A DNA stretch of 38,884 nt from Aeromonas simiae (GCF_000820125.1 NZ_CDBY01000066.1:3664-42547), one strand, 5' to 3'; shown: positions 1 to 9,092, counted from the first letter of the stretch. Program-made: numbers and translations. Notes: a model not told the origin generated them from the letters alone.

Positions 1-1245
1 GCCGAAGCCGCCCGCGTGGCTGCCGAACAGGCGCGTCAGGCCGAAGCCGCTCGCTTGGCTGCCGAACAGGCGCGTCAAGCCGAAGCAGCTCGTTTGGCTG
101 CCGAAGAAGAGGCCCGTCAAGCCGAGGCCGCTCGTCTGGCTGCCGAAGAGGCCCGTCAAGCTGAAGCCGCTCGTCTGGCCGCCGAAGAGGCCCGTCAGGC
201 TGAAGCTGCTCGTTTGGCTGCCGAAGAAGAGGCCCGTATCGCGGCAGAGGCGGATGCCGCCGCGCTGGCAGCCTTGCCGTTGGCCGCCAAGGTCGATGAC
301 GATACCCAGGAAAAGCCCCAGCGTGAGGGGCTGTTCGCCCGCCTCAAGCGCAGTCTGGTGCGCACCCGTGAGAATATCGGTTCCGGCTTCTTTGGCCTGT
401 TCCGTGGCAAGAAGATTGACGACGAGCTGTTCGAGGAGCTGGAGACCCAGCTGCTGAGTGCGGATCTCGGGGTCGAGACCACCACCCGCATCATTGACGG
501 GCTGACCCAGCATGCCAGCCGCAAGCAGCTCAAGGATGCCGAGGCGCTCTATGGCCTGCTCAAGCAGGATATGGGCGAGATGTTGACCCAGGTCGAGCAG
601 CCGCTGGCGATCGACACCAGCAAGAAGCCCTATGTCATCCTGATGGTCGGCGTGAACGGGGTGGGCAAGACCACCACCATCGGCAAGCTGGCCAAGCAGT
701 TTCAGGCCGAGGGCAAGAGCGTGATGCTGGCGGCTGGCGATACCTTCCGCGCCGCTGCCGTGGAGCAGTTGCAGGTGTGGGGGCAGCGCAACAACATCCC
801 GGTGATTGCCCAGCACACCGGTGCCGATTCGGCCTCTGTCATCTATGATGCCATCGAGGCGGCCCGCTCACGCGGGGTGGATGTGCTGATTGCCGACACC
901 GCAGGTCGTTTGCAAAACAAGAACAACCTGATGGAAGAGCTCAAGAAGGTCGTGCGGGTGATGAAGAAGCTCGACGAAGAGGCGCCGCACGAGATCATGC
1001 TCACCGTCGATGCCGGCACCGGCCAGAACGCCCTGAGCCAGGCCAAGTTGTTCAACGATGCGGTGGGGATCACCGGCATCACCCTCACCAAGCTCGATGG
1101 CACTGCCAAGGGCGGCATCATCTTCGCTGTGGCGGACAAGTTCCAGATCCCGATTCGTTACATCGGGGTCGGCGAGGGGATCGACGATCTGCGCCCCTTC
1201 GTGGCCAATGACTTCATCGAGGCGTTGTTCAGCCGCGACGAGTGA
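1..1245 (+). CDS. ftsY: FtsY, signal recognition particle receptor (5' partial)
   Basis: FtsY is the membrane-associated SRP receptor GTPase that docks ribosome-nascent chain complexes at the Sec translocon. The reading frame is open from base 1, so the true start lies upstream; the GTG at 16 is only an internal valine. The first ~80 visible residues are Ala/Glu/Arg/Gln repeats, as in the acidic A domain of gammaproteobacterial FtsY. The NG domain follows. It has the G1 loop GVNGVGKTTT (from base 649), DTAGR (895-909) and the G4/G5 region TKLDGTAKGG near 1090-1120. It heads the conserved ftsY-ftsE-ftsX order and ends 50 bases before ftsE. The repeat number in the A domain varies easily and is unusually regular here. 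Confidence 0.96.
   Translation, partial: AEAARVAAEQARQAEAARLAAEQARQAEAARLAAEEEARQAEAARLAAEEARQAEAARLAAEEARQAEAARLAAEEEARIAAEADAAALAALPLAAKVDDDTQEKPQREGLFARLKRSLVRTRENIGSGFFGLFRGKKIDDELFEELETQLLSADLGVETTTRIIDGLTQHASRKQLKDAEALYGLLKQDMGEMLTQVEQPLAIDTSKKPYVILMVGVNGVGKTTTIGKLAKQFQAEGKSVMLAAGDTFRAAAVEQLQVWGQRNNIPVIAQHTGADSASVIYDAIEAARSRGVDVLIADTAGRLQNKNNLMEELKKVVRVMKKLDEEAPHEIMLTVDAGTGQNALSQAKLFNDAVGITGITLTKLDGTAKGGIIFAVADKFQIPIRYIGVGEGIDDLRPFVANDFIEALFSRDE
16..240 (+). repeat. In-frame 39/42-base tandem repeats in the FtsY A domain
   Basis: Six consecutive copies of a 13-14 codon unit reading (V/L)AAE(E)(Q/E)ARQAEAAR start at about 16, 55, 94, 136, 175 and 214. The last copy diverges into IAAEADAA. 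Copies differ mainly at synonymous positions and by one extra Glu codon (42 versus 39 bases). The peptide should form a long charged alpha helix. The array probably continues upstream of the window, because the first 15 bases (AEAAR) already match the unit's end. Confidence 0.9.
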
Positions 1246-1295
1246 TCGAGATCGCGGGCTCCCTCGGGGGCCCGTGCAGTTATCGGGAACCACAC

Positions 1296-1964
1296 ATGAT
1301 TCGTTTTGAACAGGTCAGCAAGGTCTACAGTGGCGGCCACCAGGCCCTGCAGAAGGTGAATTTTCACCTGCGCAAGGGGGAGATGGCCTTTCTCACCGGC
1401 CATTCCGGCGCGGGCAAGAGTACCCTGCTCAAGCTCATCAGCGTGATGGAGCGGCCCACCGACGGTCGTATCTTCTTCCATGGCGACGACGTGACCCGCC
1501 TCGACCGTCGTTATATCCCCTATGTGCGCCGCCAGATCGGCATGATTTTTCAGGATCACCGTCTGTTGATGGATCGCACCGTATTCGACAACGTGGCCCT
1601 GCCGCTGGTGATCGATGGATACGGCCACGGCGACATCGTCAAGCGGGTGTCGGCGTCGCTCGACAAGGTGGGGCTGCTCGGCAAGGAGCGCTATCAGCCG
1701 CGCATGCTCTCCGGCGGGGAGCAGCAGCGGGTGGGGATCGCCCGGGCCATCGTCAACAAACCCCCTTTGCTGCTGGCCGATGAGCCGACCGGCAACCTCG
1801 ATCCCCAGCTCTCGATGGACATCATGCGTCTGTTTGAGGAGTTCAACCGGGTCGGTGTCTCGGTGCTCATCGCCACCCACGATCTTGGGTTGATTGCCCG
1901 CATGCGCTACCGCACCCTGACGCTCAAGGCCGGGCGCATGTACTCGCAGGAGAGGGAGGCATAA
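1296..1964 (+). CDS. ftsE: FtsE, cell-division ABC ATPase
   Basis: FtsE is the cytoplasmic ATPase partner of FtsX. The complex acts at the divisome and, in studied relatives, activates periplasmic amidases through EnvC. The 222-residue length is typical. Walker [10 protein letters not shown] is at residues 35-43, the ABC signature LSGGEQQR at 138-145 and Walker B LLLADEP at 158-164. The ATG at 1296 gives the family N-terminus [11 protein letters not shown]; the frame is open further upstream to 1242 but that extension has no family match. The stop TAA overlaps the ftsX ATG by one base, which suggests translational coupling. Confidence 0.97.
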   Translation: MIRFEQVSKVYSGGHQALQKVNFHLRKGEMAFLTGHSGAGKSTLLKLISVMERPTDGRIFFHGDDVTRLDRRYIPYVRRQIGMIFQDHRLLMDRTVFDNVALPLVIDGYGHGDIVKRVSASLDKVGLLGKERYQPRMLSGGEQQRVGIARAIVNKPPLLLADEPTGNLDPQLSMDIMRLFEEFNRVGVSVLIATHDLGLIARMRYRTLTLKAGRMYSQEREA

Positions 1965-2917
1965 TGGGGGTCGTCCGTCACAAGCAGCCTCTGTTGCGTC
2001 GCTTCGTCATGTATTGGGTGGATCATGTCCGTCAGGCGTTCGCCAGCCTGGGTGAACTGTGGCGCTATCCGCTCGCCACCATGATGACGCTTGGCGTGCT
2101 TGGTGTAAGCCTGGCGCTGCCCTCCTGCTTTCATGTGCTGCTGAAAAACGCCGAGCGGGTGGAGAGTGGCTGGCAAAATAGCTCGCAGATCACCCTCTAC
2201 CTGCGTAAGGATCTGCCACAGGCAAGCATCGATGCGTTGCAGGAGCGGATCTTGATGTACCCCGAAGTGGATCGGGTTGAGTACCTCAGTCGTGACCAAT
2301 CCCTCGCCGAATTCCGTGAATACTCGGGCTTTGGCGACGCTCTCGATTACCTCGACAGCAATCCGCTGCCGCCCGTGTTGATCGTGGTTCCCGACATAGC
2401 CTGGCGCACGCCCAACGGGGCCAGTGAGCTGCTTGGCAAGCTCAACAACGAAAGCGGGGTCGAGCAGGGGAAGCTGGATCTGCAGTGGCTGGAGCGCCTG
2501 CAAGGGATCATCAAGTTGCTGCGGCACACCATCACCGGCATCGCCGTGCTGCTGCTGTCAGCGGTGCTGTTGATCGTCGGTAACACGCTGCGGCTGAATA
2601 TCCTCAACCAGCGCTCCGAGATCGAAGTGCTCAAGCTGGTGGGGGCGACGGACTCCTTCATTCACCGCCCCTTTCTCTATACCGGGGTGTGGTTTGGCGT
2701 CATTGGCGGCATGCTGGCCTGGTGGCTGACCGAGGTGATGGTGTTGTGGAGCGAGGGCGTGGTGAGCGAGCTGGCAGGCCTCTATGAGAGCCAGTTCCGG
2801 TTGGCCGGGTTAGGGCTGGTTGACGGCCTCAATCTGATACTGCTGGGTGCCCTGTTGGGGCTGATCGCCTCCTGGTTTTCGGTGCATCGCCATATCCGCG
2901 ATATCGAGCCCTCCTGA
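1964..2917 (+). CDS. ftsX: FtsX, cell-division permease-like protein
   Basis: FtsX is the membrane subunit of the FtsEX complex and has four predicted transmembrane helices. The first is near residues 40-60, followed by a large extracytoplasmic loop; three more lie in the C-terminal half (about 188-210, 235-255 and 280-303). The protein has 317 residues, somewhat shorter than E. coli FtsX at its N-terminus. Family features include the LGVSLALPSC stretch and RSEIEVLKLVGATDSFIHRPF. Its ATG overlaps the ftsE stop. FtsX proteins resemble ABC transporter permeases but are thought to transmit conformational change rather than transport a substrate. Confidence 0.96.
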   Translation: MGVVRHKQPLLRRFVMYWVDHVRQAFASLGELWRYPLATMMTLGVLGVSLALPSCFHVLLKNAERVESGWQNSSQITLYLRKDLPQASIDALQERILMYPEVDRVEYLSRDQSLAEFREYSGFGDALDYLDSNPLPPVLIVVPDIAWRTPNGASELLGKLNNESGVEQGKLDLQWLERLQGIIKLLRHTITGIAVLLLSAVLLIVGNTLRLNILNQRSEIEVLKLVGATDSFIHRPFLYTGVWFGVIGGMLAWWLTEVMVLWSEGVVSELAGLYESQFRLAGLGLVDGLNLILLGALLGLIASWFSVHRHIRDIEPS

Positions 2918-2979
2918 TCACGGAATGAGCGGGAAAATTCGCTGGATTTTGCGATCTGGATCAAGTACAAGGGGGACCT

Positions 2980-3010
2980 TTGCTGGCGGGCTGCCTGTAG
3001 TCGTTATACT
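2980..3010 (+). promoter_or_regulatory. Putative sigma70 promoter downstream of ftsX
   Basis: TTGCTG (2980-2985) and TATACT (3005-3010) are separated by 19 bases, longer than the ideal 17. Transcription would start near 3017 and run into the terminator at 3187-3214, and beyond it to rpoH if the terminator is leaky. Confidence 0.5.
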
Positions 3011-3016
3011 CTGGGC

Positions 3017-3214
3017 GATGGGGCAGCGCTGATCCAAGGATCGTCAGGATCCGCGAACTTTTCGATGAAACTATTGTCTTAGTTAGAGATTTATACGGGT
3101 GTGGCAAAGGGCCCTACCTGTGCCGGCTTGGCAAGCATGTGAAGGTTGCGAGCTCCGCAACAATGGACTTAGCATGCTACTTTTCAGGGGTCCTTCACTG
3201 TGACCCCTTTTTTT
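3017..3214 (+). ncRNA. Candidate small RNA or attenuated rpoH leader (~200 nt)
   Basis: The segment lies between a promoter-like site and an intrinsic terminator and has no coding potential. A clean local hairpin is visible: GTTGCG/CGCAAC around loop AGCTC near 3144-3160. Another inverted segment, built on GGATC/GATCC, lies near 3036-3052. The 3' end is a GGGGTC/GACCCC stem followed by seven T. I do not recognise it as 6S, Spot 42, GcvB, GlmZ, 4.5S or tmRNA. It could be an independent trans-acting RNA, or an rpoH leader whose read-through is controlled. The exact 5' end is inferred from the promoter. Confidence 0.45.
3187..3214 (+). terminator. Intrinsic terminator upstream of rpoH
   Basis: A GGGGTC (3187-3192) / GACCCC (3202-3207) stem is followed directly by seven T residues (3208-3214). 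It ends either the ftsYEX transcript or the candidate small RNA. Confidence 0.8.
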
Positions 3215-3319
3215 ATGTGTATTCACACAGGGTTCACGCCACTTCCTTATCATCTGCTCCTTGTGGCCAGAGTGTCTGCTAACTTGCTGACGCAGGCCCA
3301 CAGATTGAATGGGTGACGG

Positions 3320-3347
3320 TGGACAGCCCGAATGCGGGTGATACACT
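3320..3347 (+). promoter_or_regulatory. Weak sigma70-like promoter before rpoH
   Basis: TGGACA (3320-3325), 16 bases, TACACT (3342-3347). It lies about 30 bases before the rpoH ATG, so transcription starting near 3354 would give a short leader. I found no convincing sigmaE-type GGAACTT/TCTGA pair at suitable spacing. Confidence 0.35.
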
Positions 3348-3376
3348 GCCCTGGTTGATATGAATAGAGGTATTCG

Positions 3377-4225
<849 letters not shown>

Positions 4226-4244
4226 GCGTCATGGAGTGAACAAG

Positions 4245-4267
4245 CAGGGCCTGATGGCCCTGTTTTT
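4245..4267 (+). terminator. rpoH intrinsic terminator
   Basis: CAGGGCC (4245-4251), TGAT loop, GGCCCTG (4256-4262), then five T. It lies 20 bases after the rpoH stop. Confidence 0.9.
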
Positions 4268-4368
4268 GTGTCTGGTCTCAGCACAGGTCGCACCTGTGAA
4301 ATGCAGGGTTGCTTCGCCCTCAGCCCACTGTGGTAAGGTGCGCAGCAGCAACGACAGGGAGAAATTTC

Positions 4369-5025
4369 GTGAAACTGTTGAATCAACTGTTCATCAACAA
4401 CCGGGAGTGGGCCGAGCAGATCAAGGCCGAGGACCCTAATTTCTTTACCCAGCTTTCCGCTCAGCAGGCGCCGGAGTATCTCTGGATCGGCTGCTCTGAC
4501 AGCCGGGTGCCTGCCAACCAGCTGATGGGGCTGCTGCCCGGTGATGTGTTTGTCCATCGCAACGTGGCGAACCTGGTGGTGCACACCGATTTCAACTGCC
4601 TCTCGGTGCTGCAATACGCGGTCGAAGTGCTCAAGGTTAAGCACATCATCATCTGCGGCCACTATGGCTGTGGTGGCGTCAAAGCGGCGATGCAGAACCA
4701 GGAGCTGGGCCTCATCGACAACTGGCTGCGCAACATCAAGGACGTCTACTTCAAGTATCAGGAAGAGATCGACGCGGTCGGGGATGAGCATGAGCGCTTT
4801 GACTACCTGTGCGAGCTTAACGTCGCCGAGCAGGTGTCCAATGTCTGTCACACCACCATCATCCAGAACGCCTGGCGGCGTGGCCAGGAGCTGGCGGTAC
4901 ACGGCTGGATCTACGGGATCAAGGATGGTCTGTTGCAGGATCTCGGCGTCTGTATCAGCGGCCCCGAGCAGATCCCCGATGTCTATCGCACCTGGCTCGA
5001 CATCAAACCCCGCCAGCGCCGATAA
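4369..5025 (+). CDS. can: Beta-class carbonic anhydrase
   Basis: This enzyme interconverts CO2 and bicarbonate in the cytoplasm with a zinc cofactor, and is close to E. coli Can. From a GTG start at 4369 the protein has 218 residues. It shows the zinc ligands and catalytic pair C42, D44, R46 (CSDSRVPA) and H98, C101 (GHYGCGG), plus HRNVAN at 63-68. The GTG is preferred because AGGGAGA lies just upstream and the N-terminus VKLLNQLFINNREWAEQI matches the family; the frame is open upstream to 4309 without similarity. It is a single-gene unit between two terminators. Confidence 0.96.
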   Translation: MKLLNQLFINNREWAEQIKAEDPNFFTQLSAQQAPEYLWIGCSDSRVPANQLMGLLPGDVFVHRNVANLVVHTDFNCLSVLQYAVEVLKVKHIIICGHYGCGGVKAAMQNQELGLIDNWLRNIKDVYFKYQEEIDAVGDEHERFDYLCELNVAEQVSNVCHTTIIQNAWRRGQELAVHGWIYGIKDGLLQDLGVCISGPEQIPDVYRTWLDIKPRQRR

Positions 5026-5050
5026 GCGGGCCATTGTGCTAAGTACCTGG

Positions 5051-5080
5051 AACGGGCGCCTTCATGGCGCCCGTTCTTTT
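5051..5080 (+). terminator. can intrinsic terminator
   Basis: AACGGGCGCC (5051-5060) and GGCGCCCGTT (5066-5075) form a 10-base stem with loop TTCAT, followed by TCTTTT. Confidence 0.9.
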
Positions 5081-5086
5081 ACCAGA

Positions 5087-5118
5087 TAAAAAGCCCGGCA
5101 CAGCAAGGCTGGGCCGGG
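5087..5118 (-). terminator. Porin intrinsic terminator
   Basis: Read on the minus strand, CCCGGC and GCCGGG flank an inner CAGC/GCTG pairing and are followed by CTTTTTA. It lies about 27 bases past the porin stop and faces the can terminator back to back. Confidence 0.8.
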
Positions 5119-5144
5119 TGGAAGTATGGAAGTTAAGCCGGGGA

Positions 5145-6203
5145 TCAGAAGTCGTAACGGGCGGCCAGCTGGAAGTCATCCTTCACGTTGAGCTTGCCGC
5201 TGTCGCTGCTGTCGAGATTGTTGATGCGGTATTCACCGATGATGCGCAGGTTCTTGTTGAACTTGTACTGGGCGCCGAGGGTGTAGTAGTCGATGGCGTC
5301 GAAGTCAGCTCCGCCGCTCTGCTCGATCTTCTGTTTGTTCCACAGCGCCATCAAGCCGAAGCCGTTGGCAAAGTTGTAGCCCAGTGCCGCTTCCCAGCCG
5401 GTGTGATCCTGCCCGTCCTTGATGAAGTCGGCGCCGTCGGCGTAGCTCAGGGCTGCATAAACGGCCTTGTCGTCATACTTGGCGGAGATGAGCCACAGCT
5501 TGGCGTCTGCTTCACCGTCTTGTTGGCGCAGGCCCACGTTGTAGGCGGTACCGATGGAGAGGTTGAACGGGAAGGTGTAGGCGATGGCCGCGCCATAGGC
5601 CGGGTCACTGTTCTTGTTGCCCACGTCCTCGGTGTCGCCGCCGTCAAACTTGTAGCTGGCGTCGAACTGCAACCCGTTGAACAGGCCGGAGTACTTCAGC
5701 ACCGAGCCGGCACGGTTGGTGGCGAAGGTATCGGTCTTGGCGCCCAGCGCCTCGTTGCCATAGCCATCGGAGAGGGAGACGTCAGTCCAGTCGGCCAGGA
5801 AGCCGGGGGCCCCCTTCTGGCGGCCGAAGGTGACCGTGCCCCAGTCGCCGCCCAGACCGGCGAAGGCCAGGCGGGTGCGCAGATTGTCGGAGTTGTCGCT
5901 GACGGTTTTCTCACTGTCGTTGACGTAAAATTGCAGCTCGTACTGGGCGACCGCCTTCAGACCGCTCTGGATCTGGCTCTCGGCCTTGGCGCCGATACGG
6001 GCAAACTGGTTGGCGCCCTGCTTATCGCTGTACTCGCTCTTGATCTTGCCGTCGGCGTCCAGCTCCTTCTTGTCGCCGAAGAAGTGGCCGGCGTAGATGC
6101 GGCCATACAGATCCAGCGCTGTGGTGTCATTCTTGAATACTTCGGCAGCTTGGGCCTGGAAGGCGCCAGTCAGTGCCAGTGCCACTACGGTCAGCTTTTT
6201 CAT
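5145..6203 (-). CDS. Outer-membrane general porin (OmpC/OmpU-like)
   Basis: This is a trimeric beta-barrel porin for passive diffusion of small hydrophilic solutes. The start at 6203 gives 352 residues with a clear signal peptide (MKKLTVVALALTGAFQAQA, cleavage before AEVFKN) and an AAGGGA-like ribosome-binding site. The mature N-terminus LDLYGRIYAGHFF, the ARIGAKAESQIQSGLKAVAQYELQ segment, GTVTFGRQKG and the terminal aromatic residue (AARYDF) are all gram-negative porin hallmarks. The longer open frame to 6287 precedes the signal peptide and is rejected. It is divergent from glpX. The exact Aeromonas porin type (OmpII, OmpK40 and similar) cannot be decided from sequence alone. Confidence 0.93.
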   Translation of the reverse strand: MKKLTVVALALTGAFQAQAAEVFKNDTTALDLYGRIYAGHFFGDKKELDADGKIKSEYSDKQGANQFARIGAKAESQIQSGLKAVAQYELQFYVNDSEKTVSDNSDNLRTRLAFAGLGGDWGTVTFGRQKGAPGFLADWTDVSLSDGYGNEALGAKTDTFATNRAGSVLKYSGLFNGLQFDASYKFDGGDTEDVGNKNSDPAYGAAIAYTFPFNLSIGTAYNVGLRQQDGEADAKLWLISAKYDDKAVYAALSYADGADFIKDGQDHTGWEAALGYNFANGFGLMALWNKQKIEQSGGADFDAIDYYTLGAQYKFNKNLRIIGEYRINNLDSSDSGKLNVKDDFQLAARYDF

Positions 6204-6427
6204 TGTCGTCCCTTGGGTTGTAAGCATTGGTGTTAACAAGCGAGGCCATGCTAGGCAGGCGGGATGACGGAGGGGTGACTGAAACATGAAAGATGGATGT
6301 CACTTTTTGTTATTTTTCATGAAGCTGGCCGCTTTATATCCGGCTCGGCGTGAGTTTTGCACGCAAAGGTTTGCCTGTGTGGTAGAATGTCGCGCGTTTT
6401 TTTAGGTTTTAGTGTGTTGGTGATGCG

Positions 6428-7438
6428 ATGAGACGTGAACTGGCAATCGAATTTTCCCGAGTGACCGAGGCCGCCGCACTGGCTGGCTACAAGTGGCTCG
6501 GACGGGGCGACAAGAACATCGCCGATGGCGCGGCCGTCGCCGCCATGCGCCACATCCTCAACCAGATCCGTATCGATGGCGAAGTGGTCATCGGCGAGGG
6601 TGAAATCGACGAGGCGCCGATGCTGTATATCGGCGAGAAGGTGGGCACTGGCGAAGGGGATGCGGTGGATATCGCTGTCGATCCGATCGAAGGTACCCGC
6701 ATGACGGCGATGGGTCAGGCCAATGCCTTGGCCGTACTCGCCGTGGGTGACAAGGGCTCCTTCCTCAAGGCGCCCGACATGTATATGGAGAAGTTGATCG
6801 TCGGCCCGCAGGCCAAGGGCGCCATCGACCTCAACCAGGCGCTCGAGTTGAACCTCAAGGCCGTGGCCAAGGCGCTCGGCAAGCCGCTTTCGCGTCTGAC
6901 CGTGATCACCCTGGCCAAGCCGCGCCACGACAAGGCGATCAAGGAGATGCAAGGACTCGGTGTTCGGGTGTTTGCCATTCCTGACGGTGACGTGGCCGCC
7001 TCGGTGCTGACCTGTATGCCGGACAACGAAGTGGACATGCTCTACGGCATCGGCGGCGCTCCGGAAGGGGTGATTTCGGCGGCGGTGATCCGTGCCCTCA
7101 ATGGTGACATGCAGGCCCGCCTGATCCCGCGCCACCTGGTCAAGGGAGACAGCCCCGAGGTTCGGGCGCTGGGTGAGCAGGAGATCGCCCGTTGCGAGGC
7201 GCTTGGCCTCAAGGTGGGTCAGGTGTTGCAACTCAACGATCTGGTGCGCGATGACAACGTCATCTTCTCTGCCACCGGGATCACCAAGGGCGATCTGCTC
7301 GACGGCATCACCAGCAACGGGGTGCTGGCCACCACCGAGACGTTGCTGATCCGTGGCAAGTCCCGCACCATCCGCCGCATCAAGTCGACCCACTACCTGG
7401 ATCGCAAGGATGAAGTGGTTCGCGACATCATACTGTAA
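6428..7438 (+). CDS. glpX: Class II fructose-1,6-bisphosphatase
   Basis: GlpX hydrolyses fructose 1,6-bisphosphate to fructose 6-phosphate in gluconeogenesis. The 336-residue protein begins MRRELAIEFSRVTEAAAL, nearly identical to E. coli GlpX. The lithium-sensitive phosphatase-type metal motifs are visible: GEGEIDEAP at 56-64 and DPIEGT at 85-90. The start at 6428 fits the family, although the ribosome-binding site is weak. No glpF or glpK lies beside it, so it is not part of a glycerol operon here. A weak promoter-like pair (TTGCAC at 6357, TAGAAT at 6383) has a 20-base spacer and I do not rely on it. The gene ends at a strong terminator. Confidence 0.97.
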   Translation: MRRELAIEFSRVTEAAALAGYKWLGRGDKNIADGAAVAAMRHILNQIRIDGEVVIGEGEIDEAPMLYIGEKVGTGEGDAVDIAVDPIEGTRMTAMGQANALAVLAVGDKGSFLKAPDMYMEKLIVGPQAKGAIDLNQALELNLKAVAKALGKPLSRLTVITLAKPRHDKAIKEMQGLGVRVFAIPDGDVAASVLTCMPDNEVDMLYGIGGAPEGVISAAVIRALNGDMQARLIPRHLVKGDSPEVRALGEQEIARCEALGLKVGQVLQLNDLVRDDNVIFSATGITKGDLLDGITSNGVLATTETLLIRGKSRTIRRIKSTHYLDRKDEVVRDIIL

Positions 7439-7462
7439 GCTGTTGCCGACCCTTTGAAACAG

Positions 7463-7494
7463 AGACGGCCCATCCTGTGATGGGCCGTCTTTCT
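7463..7494 (+). terminator. glpX intrinsic terminator
   Basis: AGACGGCCCA (7463-7472) pairs with TGGGCCGTCT (7481-7490), followed by TTCT. The T run is short but the 10-base stem is strong. Confidence 0.8.
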
Positions 7495-7510
7495 ATATGT
7501 GGAGCCGACC

Positions 7511-7762
7511 ATGGAATGTCGCCCCGGCTGTGCGGCCTGCTGCATCGCCCCCAGTATCTCCTCGCCCATCCCGGGCATGCCGGATGGCAAGCCCGCCGGC
7601 ATCCCTTGTGTGCAGCTCGACGATCAGTTCGGCTGCCTGCTGTTTGGCCTTCCCGAGCGCCCTGCCGTGTGCGGCGGCTTTCAGCCGTTGCCCGATGTGT
7701 GTGGCAGCCATCGCGATGAGGCGCTCTGGCTCATCGGCGAGCTGGAGCGACTGACCGGCTAG
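7511..7762 (+). CDS. Small YkgJ-family cysteine-cluster protein
   Basis: An 83-residue protein with an N-terminal CRPGCAACC cluster and further cysteines at CVQL, GCLL, VCGG and VCGS. This pattern belongs to the YkgJ/UPF0153 family of putative zinc- or iron-binding proteins and most resembles E. coli YeiW. The ATG at 7511 is chosen because GGAG lies 6 bases upstream; a GTG at 7499 would add four residues. It lies 16 bases past the glpX terminator and so may depend on read-through or a local promoter. The biochemical function is unknown. Confidence 0.85.
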   Translation: MECRPGCAACCIAPSISSPIPGMPDGKPAGIPCVQLDDQFGCLLFGLPERPAVCGGFQPLPDVCGSHRDEALWLIGELERLTG

Positions 7763-7937
7763 CGCCGATCGCGTGTCACCGCCTGGTGGCGGCGCGGTAT
7801 GGCAGAGGGGGGCAGCACAGCGCCCGTTGTGTGGTATTGCGCCGTGATCCACCTGGCGGGTGCCGACTATTGGCGCATGACGCCGTCAGATTTAAGTGCA
7901 AAACGTGATCAGAAAGAGGTCAAAGCGGCAATTGCCT

Positions 7938-7965
7938 TTGAATTGGCGGGCATGCTCCTTATACT
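7938..7965 (+). promoter_or_regulatory. rraA sigma70 promoter
   Basis: TTGAAT (7938-7943), 16 bases, TATACT (7960-7965). The predicted start near 7972 leaves a leader of about 28 bases before the rraA ATG at 8000. The 237-base gap from 7763 to 7999 shows nothing else. Confidence 0.7.
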
Positions 7966-7999
7966 GGGTTCACCTGTTTCCAGCCGTGGACCCATCACT

Positions 8000-8485
8000 A
8001 TGGAATACAACACCTCCGAACTGTGCGACATCTATCACGACATGGTGGATGTGCTCGAACCCATGCTCTCCTCCTTTGGCGGCCGTAACTCCTTTGGCGG
8101 CGTCATCACAACGGTCAAATGCTTCGAATCTAACGGCCTGATCCGTGAGCTGGTGCAGGAGAGTGGCGTCGGCCGTGTTCTGCTTATCGACGGTGGTGGC
8201 TCCCTGCGGCGAGCCCTCATCGATAGCGACATCGCCGGCACCGCAGCCGAGAATGGCTGGGAGGGGATTGTCTGCTACGGCTGTGTGCGTGAGGTCGATC
8301 AGCTCGAAGAGTTGGACATCGGCATTCAGGCGCTGGCCGCGATCCCGGTCGGTGCTGATGATAAGACGGTGGGAGAGACCGATCTGCCGGTCAACTTCGG
8401 TGGCGTGACCTTCCTGCCGGACGATCACCTCTATGCCGATACCACGGGCGTCATCCTCTCGCCGGAGCCGCTCGATATCGAGTAG
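8000..8485 (+). CDS. rraA: RraA, regulator of ribonuclease E activity
   Basis: RraA binds the C-terminal scaffold region of RNase E and inhibits mRNA decay. It forms a trimeric ring derived from the HMG aldolase/methyltransferase-like fold. At 161 residues it matches E. coli RraA in length and nearly throughout: [12 protein letters not shown] at the start, [48 protein letters not shown] and PLDIE at the end. The start at 8000 is decided by this match and by the promoter at 7938-7965; the frame is open upstream to 7799 but begins before that promoter. E. coli rraA is downstream of menA, which is absent here. Confidence 0.96.
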   Translation: MEYNTSELCDIYHDMVDVLEPMLSSFGGRNSFGGVITTVKCFESNGLIRELVQESGVGRVLLIDGGGSLRRALIDSDIAGTAAENGWEGIVCYGCVREVDQLEELDIGIQALAAIPVGADDKTVGETDLPVNFGGVTFLPDDHLYADTTGVILSPEPLDIE

Positions 8486-8500
8486 CACAGCGTTGAGTAG

Positions 8501-8528
8501 AAAACGGGAGCCATCGGCTCCCGTTTTT
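8501..8528. terminator. Bidirectional terminator between rraA and the cytochrome gene
   Basis: AAAACGGGAGCC, ATC loop, GGCTCCCGTTTTT. A and T runs on both sides let it serve rraA on the plus strand and the convergent cytochrome gene on the minus strand. Confidence 0.9.
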
Positions 8529-8537
8529 ACATCCGCA

Positions 8538-9092
8538 TTAGCGAGGATCTTCCACCTGGGTATCAGGCGCGACCCGCTTGCTGCCGGTCACCATGGCGCG
8601 CAGCAGATCGCTTCGGGTGAGACGGTCGATGAGCAGCACGGCGGCGGCATGCAGACCGGCCAGCGCCAGCAGGCTGTTGGCCAGCGTACCGTGCAGCGCC
8701 TCCAGCCAATCCTCGTCTGCAACGCCATCCCAACCGGTCATCCAGCCGGTCAGCACCGTGCTGCCCAGCAGGGTCATCAGCGCCAGGATCATCAATGCGC
8801 CCACCGGGTTGTGGCCGAGGTAGTAGGGGTGATGGCCATCGTGCAGCCGGCGAAAGAAGTGACGCAGTCGGGCCGGGGAAGGGAACCACTGGCCGAAGCG
8901 GGCGTAGTGGCTGCCGGCAAATCCCCACAGCAGACGGAGCAGCAGCAATCCCCCCACCGTATACCCGACCAGCCGGTGTGGCCGGCTCCCCTCTTCCAGC
9001 ACAAACCAGTTGAGTGCGCAGAGCAACACCGTGCTCCAGTGCAACAGGCGGATCAGCAGATCCCAGACGCGCCATGTACGGGGTGGGGTCAT
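8538..9092 (-). CDS. Cytochrome b561 family membrane protein
   Basis: A 184-residue integral membrane protein with four predicted helices (about 11-30, 42-60, 95-115 and 135-155) and histidines placed as in the Ni/Fe-hydrogenase b-type cytochrome/b561 family: LLHW near the N-terminus, PHRLVGY, and LHGTLANSLLALAGLHAAAV near the C-terminus. These would coordinate two haems b for transmembrane electron transfer. AGGAGGGCAGG precedes the ATG at 9092. No hydrogenase or dedicated redox partner is nearby; the partner may be a soluble cytochrome c encoded elsewhere. Family placement is good, function inferred. Confidence 0.85.
   Translation of the reverse strand: MTPPRTWRVWDLLIRLLHWSTVLLCALNWFVLEEGSRPHRLVGYTVGGLLLLRLLWGFAGSHYARFGQWFPSPARLRHFFRRLHDGHHPYYLGHNPVGALMILALMTLLGSTVLTGWMTGWDGVADEDWLEALHGTLANSLLALAGLHAAAVLLIDRLTRSDLLRAMVTGSKRVAPDTQVEDPR

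Larger units (their letters stand above)
2918..3376. other. ftsX-rpoH intergenic region (459 bases)
   Basis: This long gap has no convincing protein-coding gene. It contains a sigma70-like promoter (2980-3010), a structured stretch that ends in a strong intrinsic terminator (3187-3214), then about 160 bases with a second weak promoter-like site before rpoH. A minus-strand frame at 3083-3346 reads low-complexity peptide with no family resemblance. Confidence 0.7.

Noticed and set aside
3083..3346. 87-codon minus-strand frame upstream of rpoH
   Set aside because: It crosses the terminator hairpin and promoter-like sites, has no ribosome-binding support and no recognisable sequence.
5064..6236. 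390-codon open frame antisense to the porin
   Set aside because: Valine/glycine-rich shadow; the opposite strand encodes a porin with signal peptide and terminal Phe.
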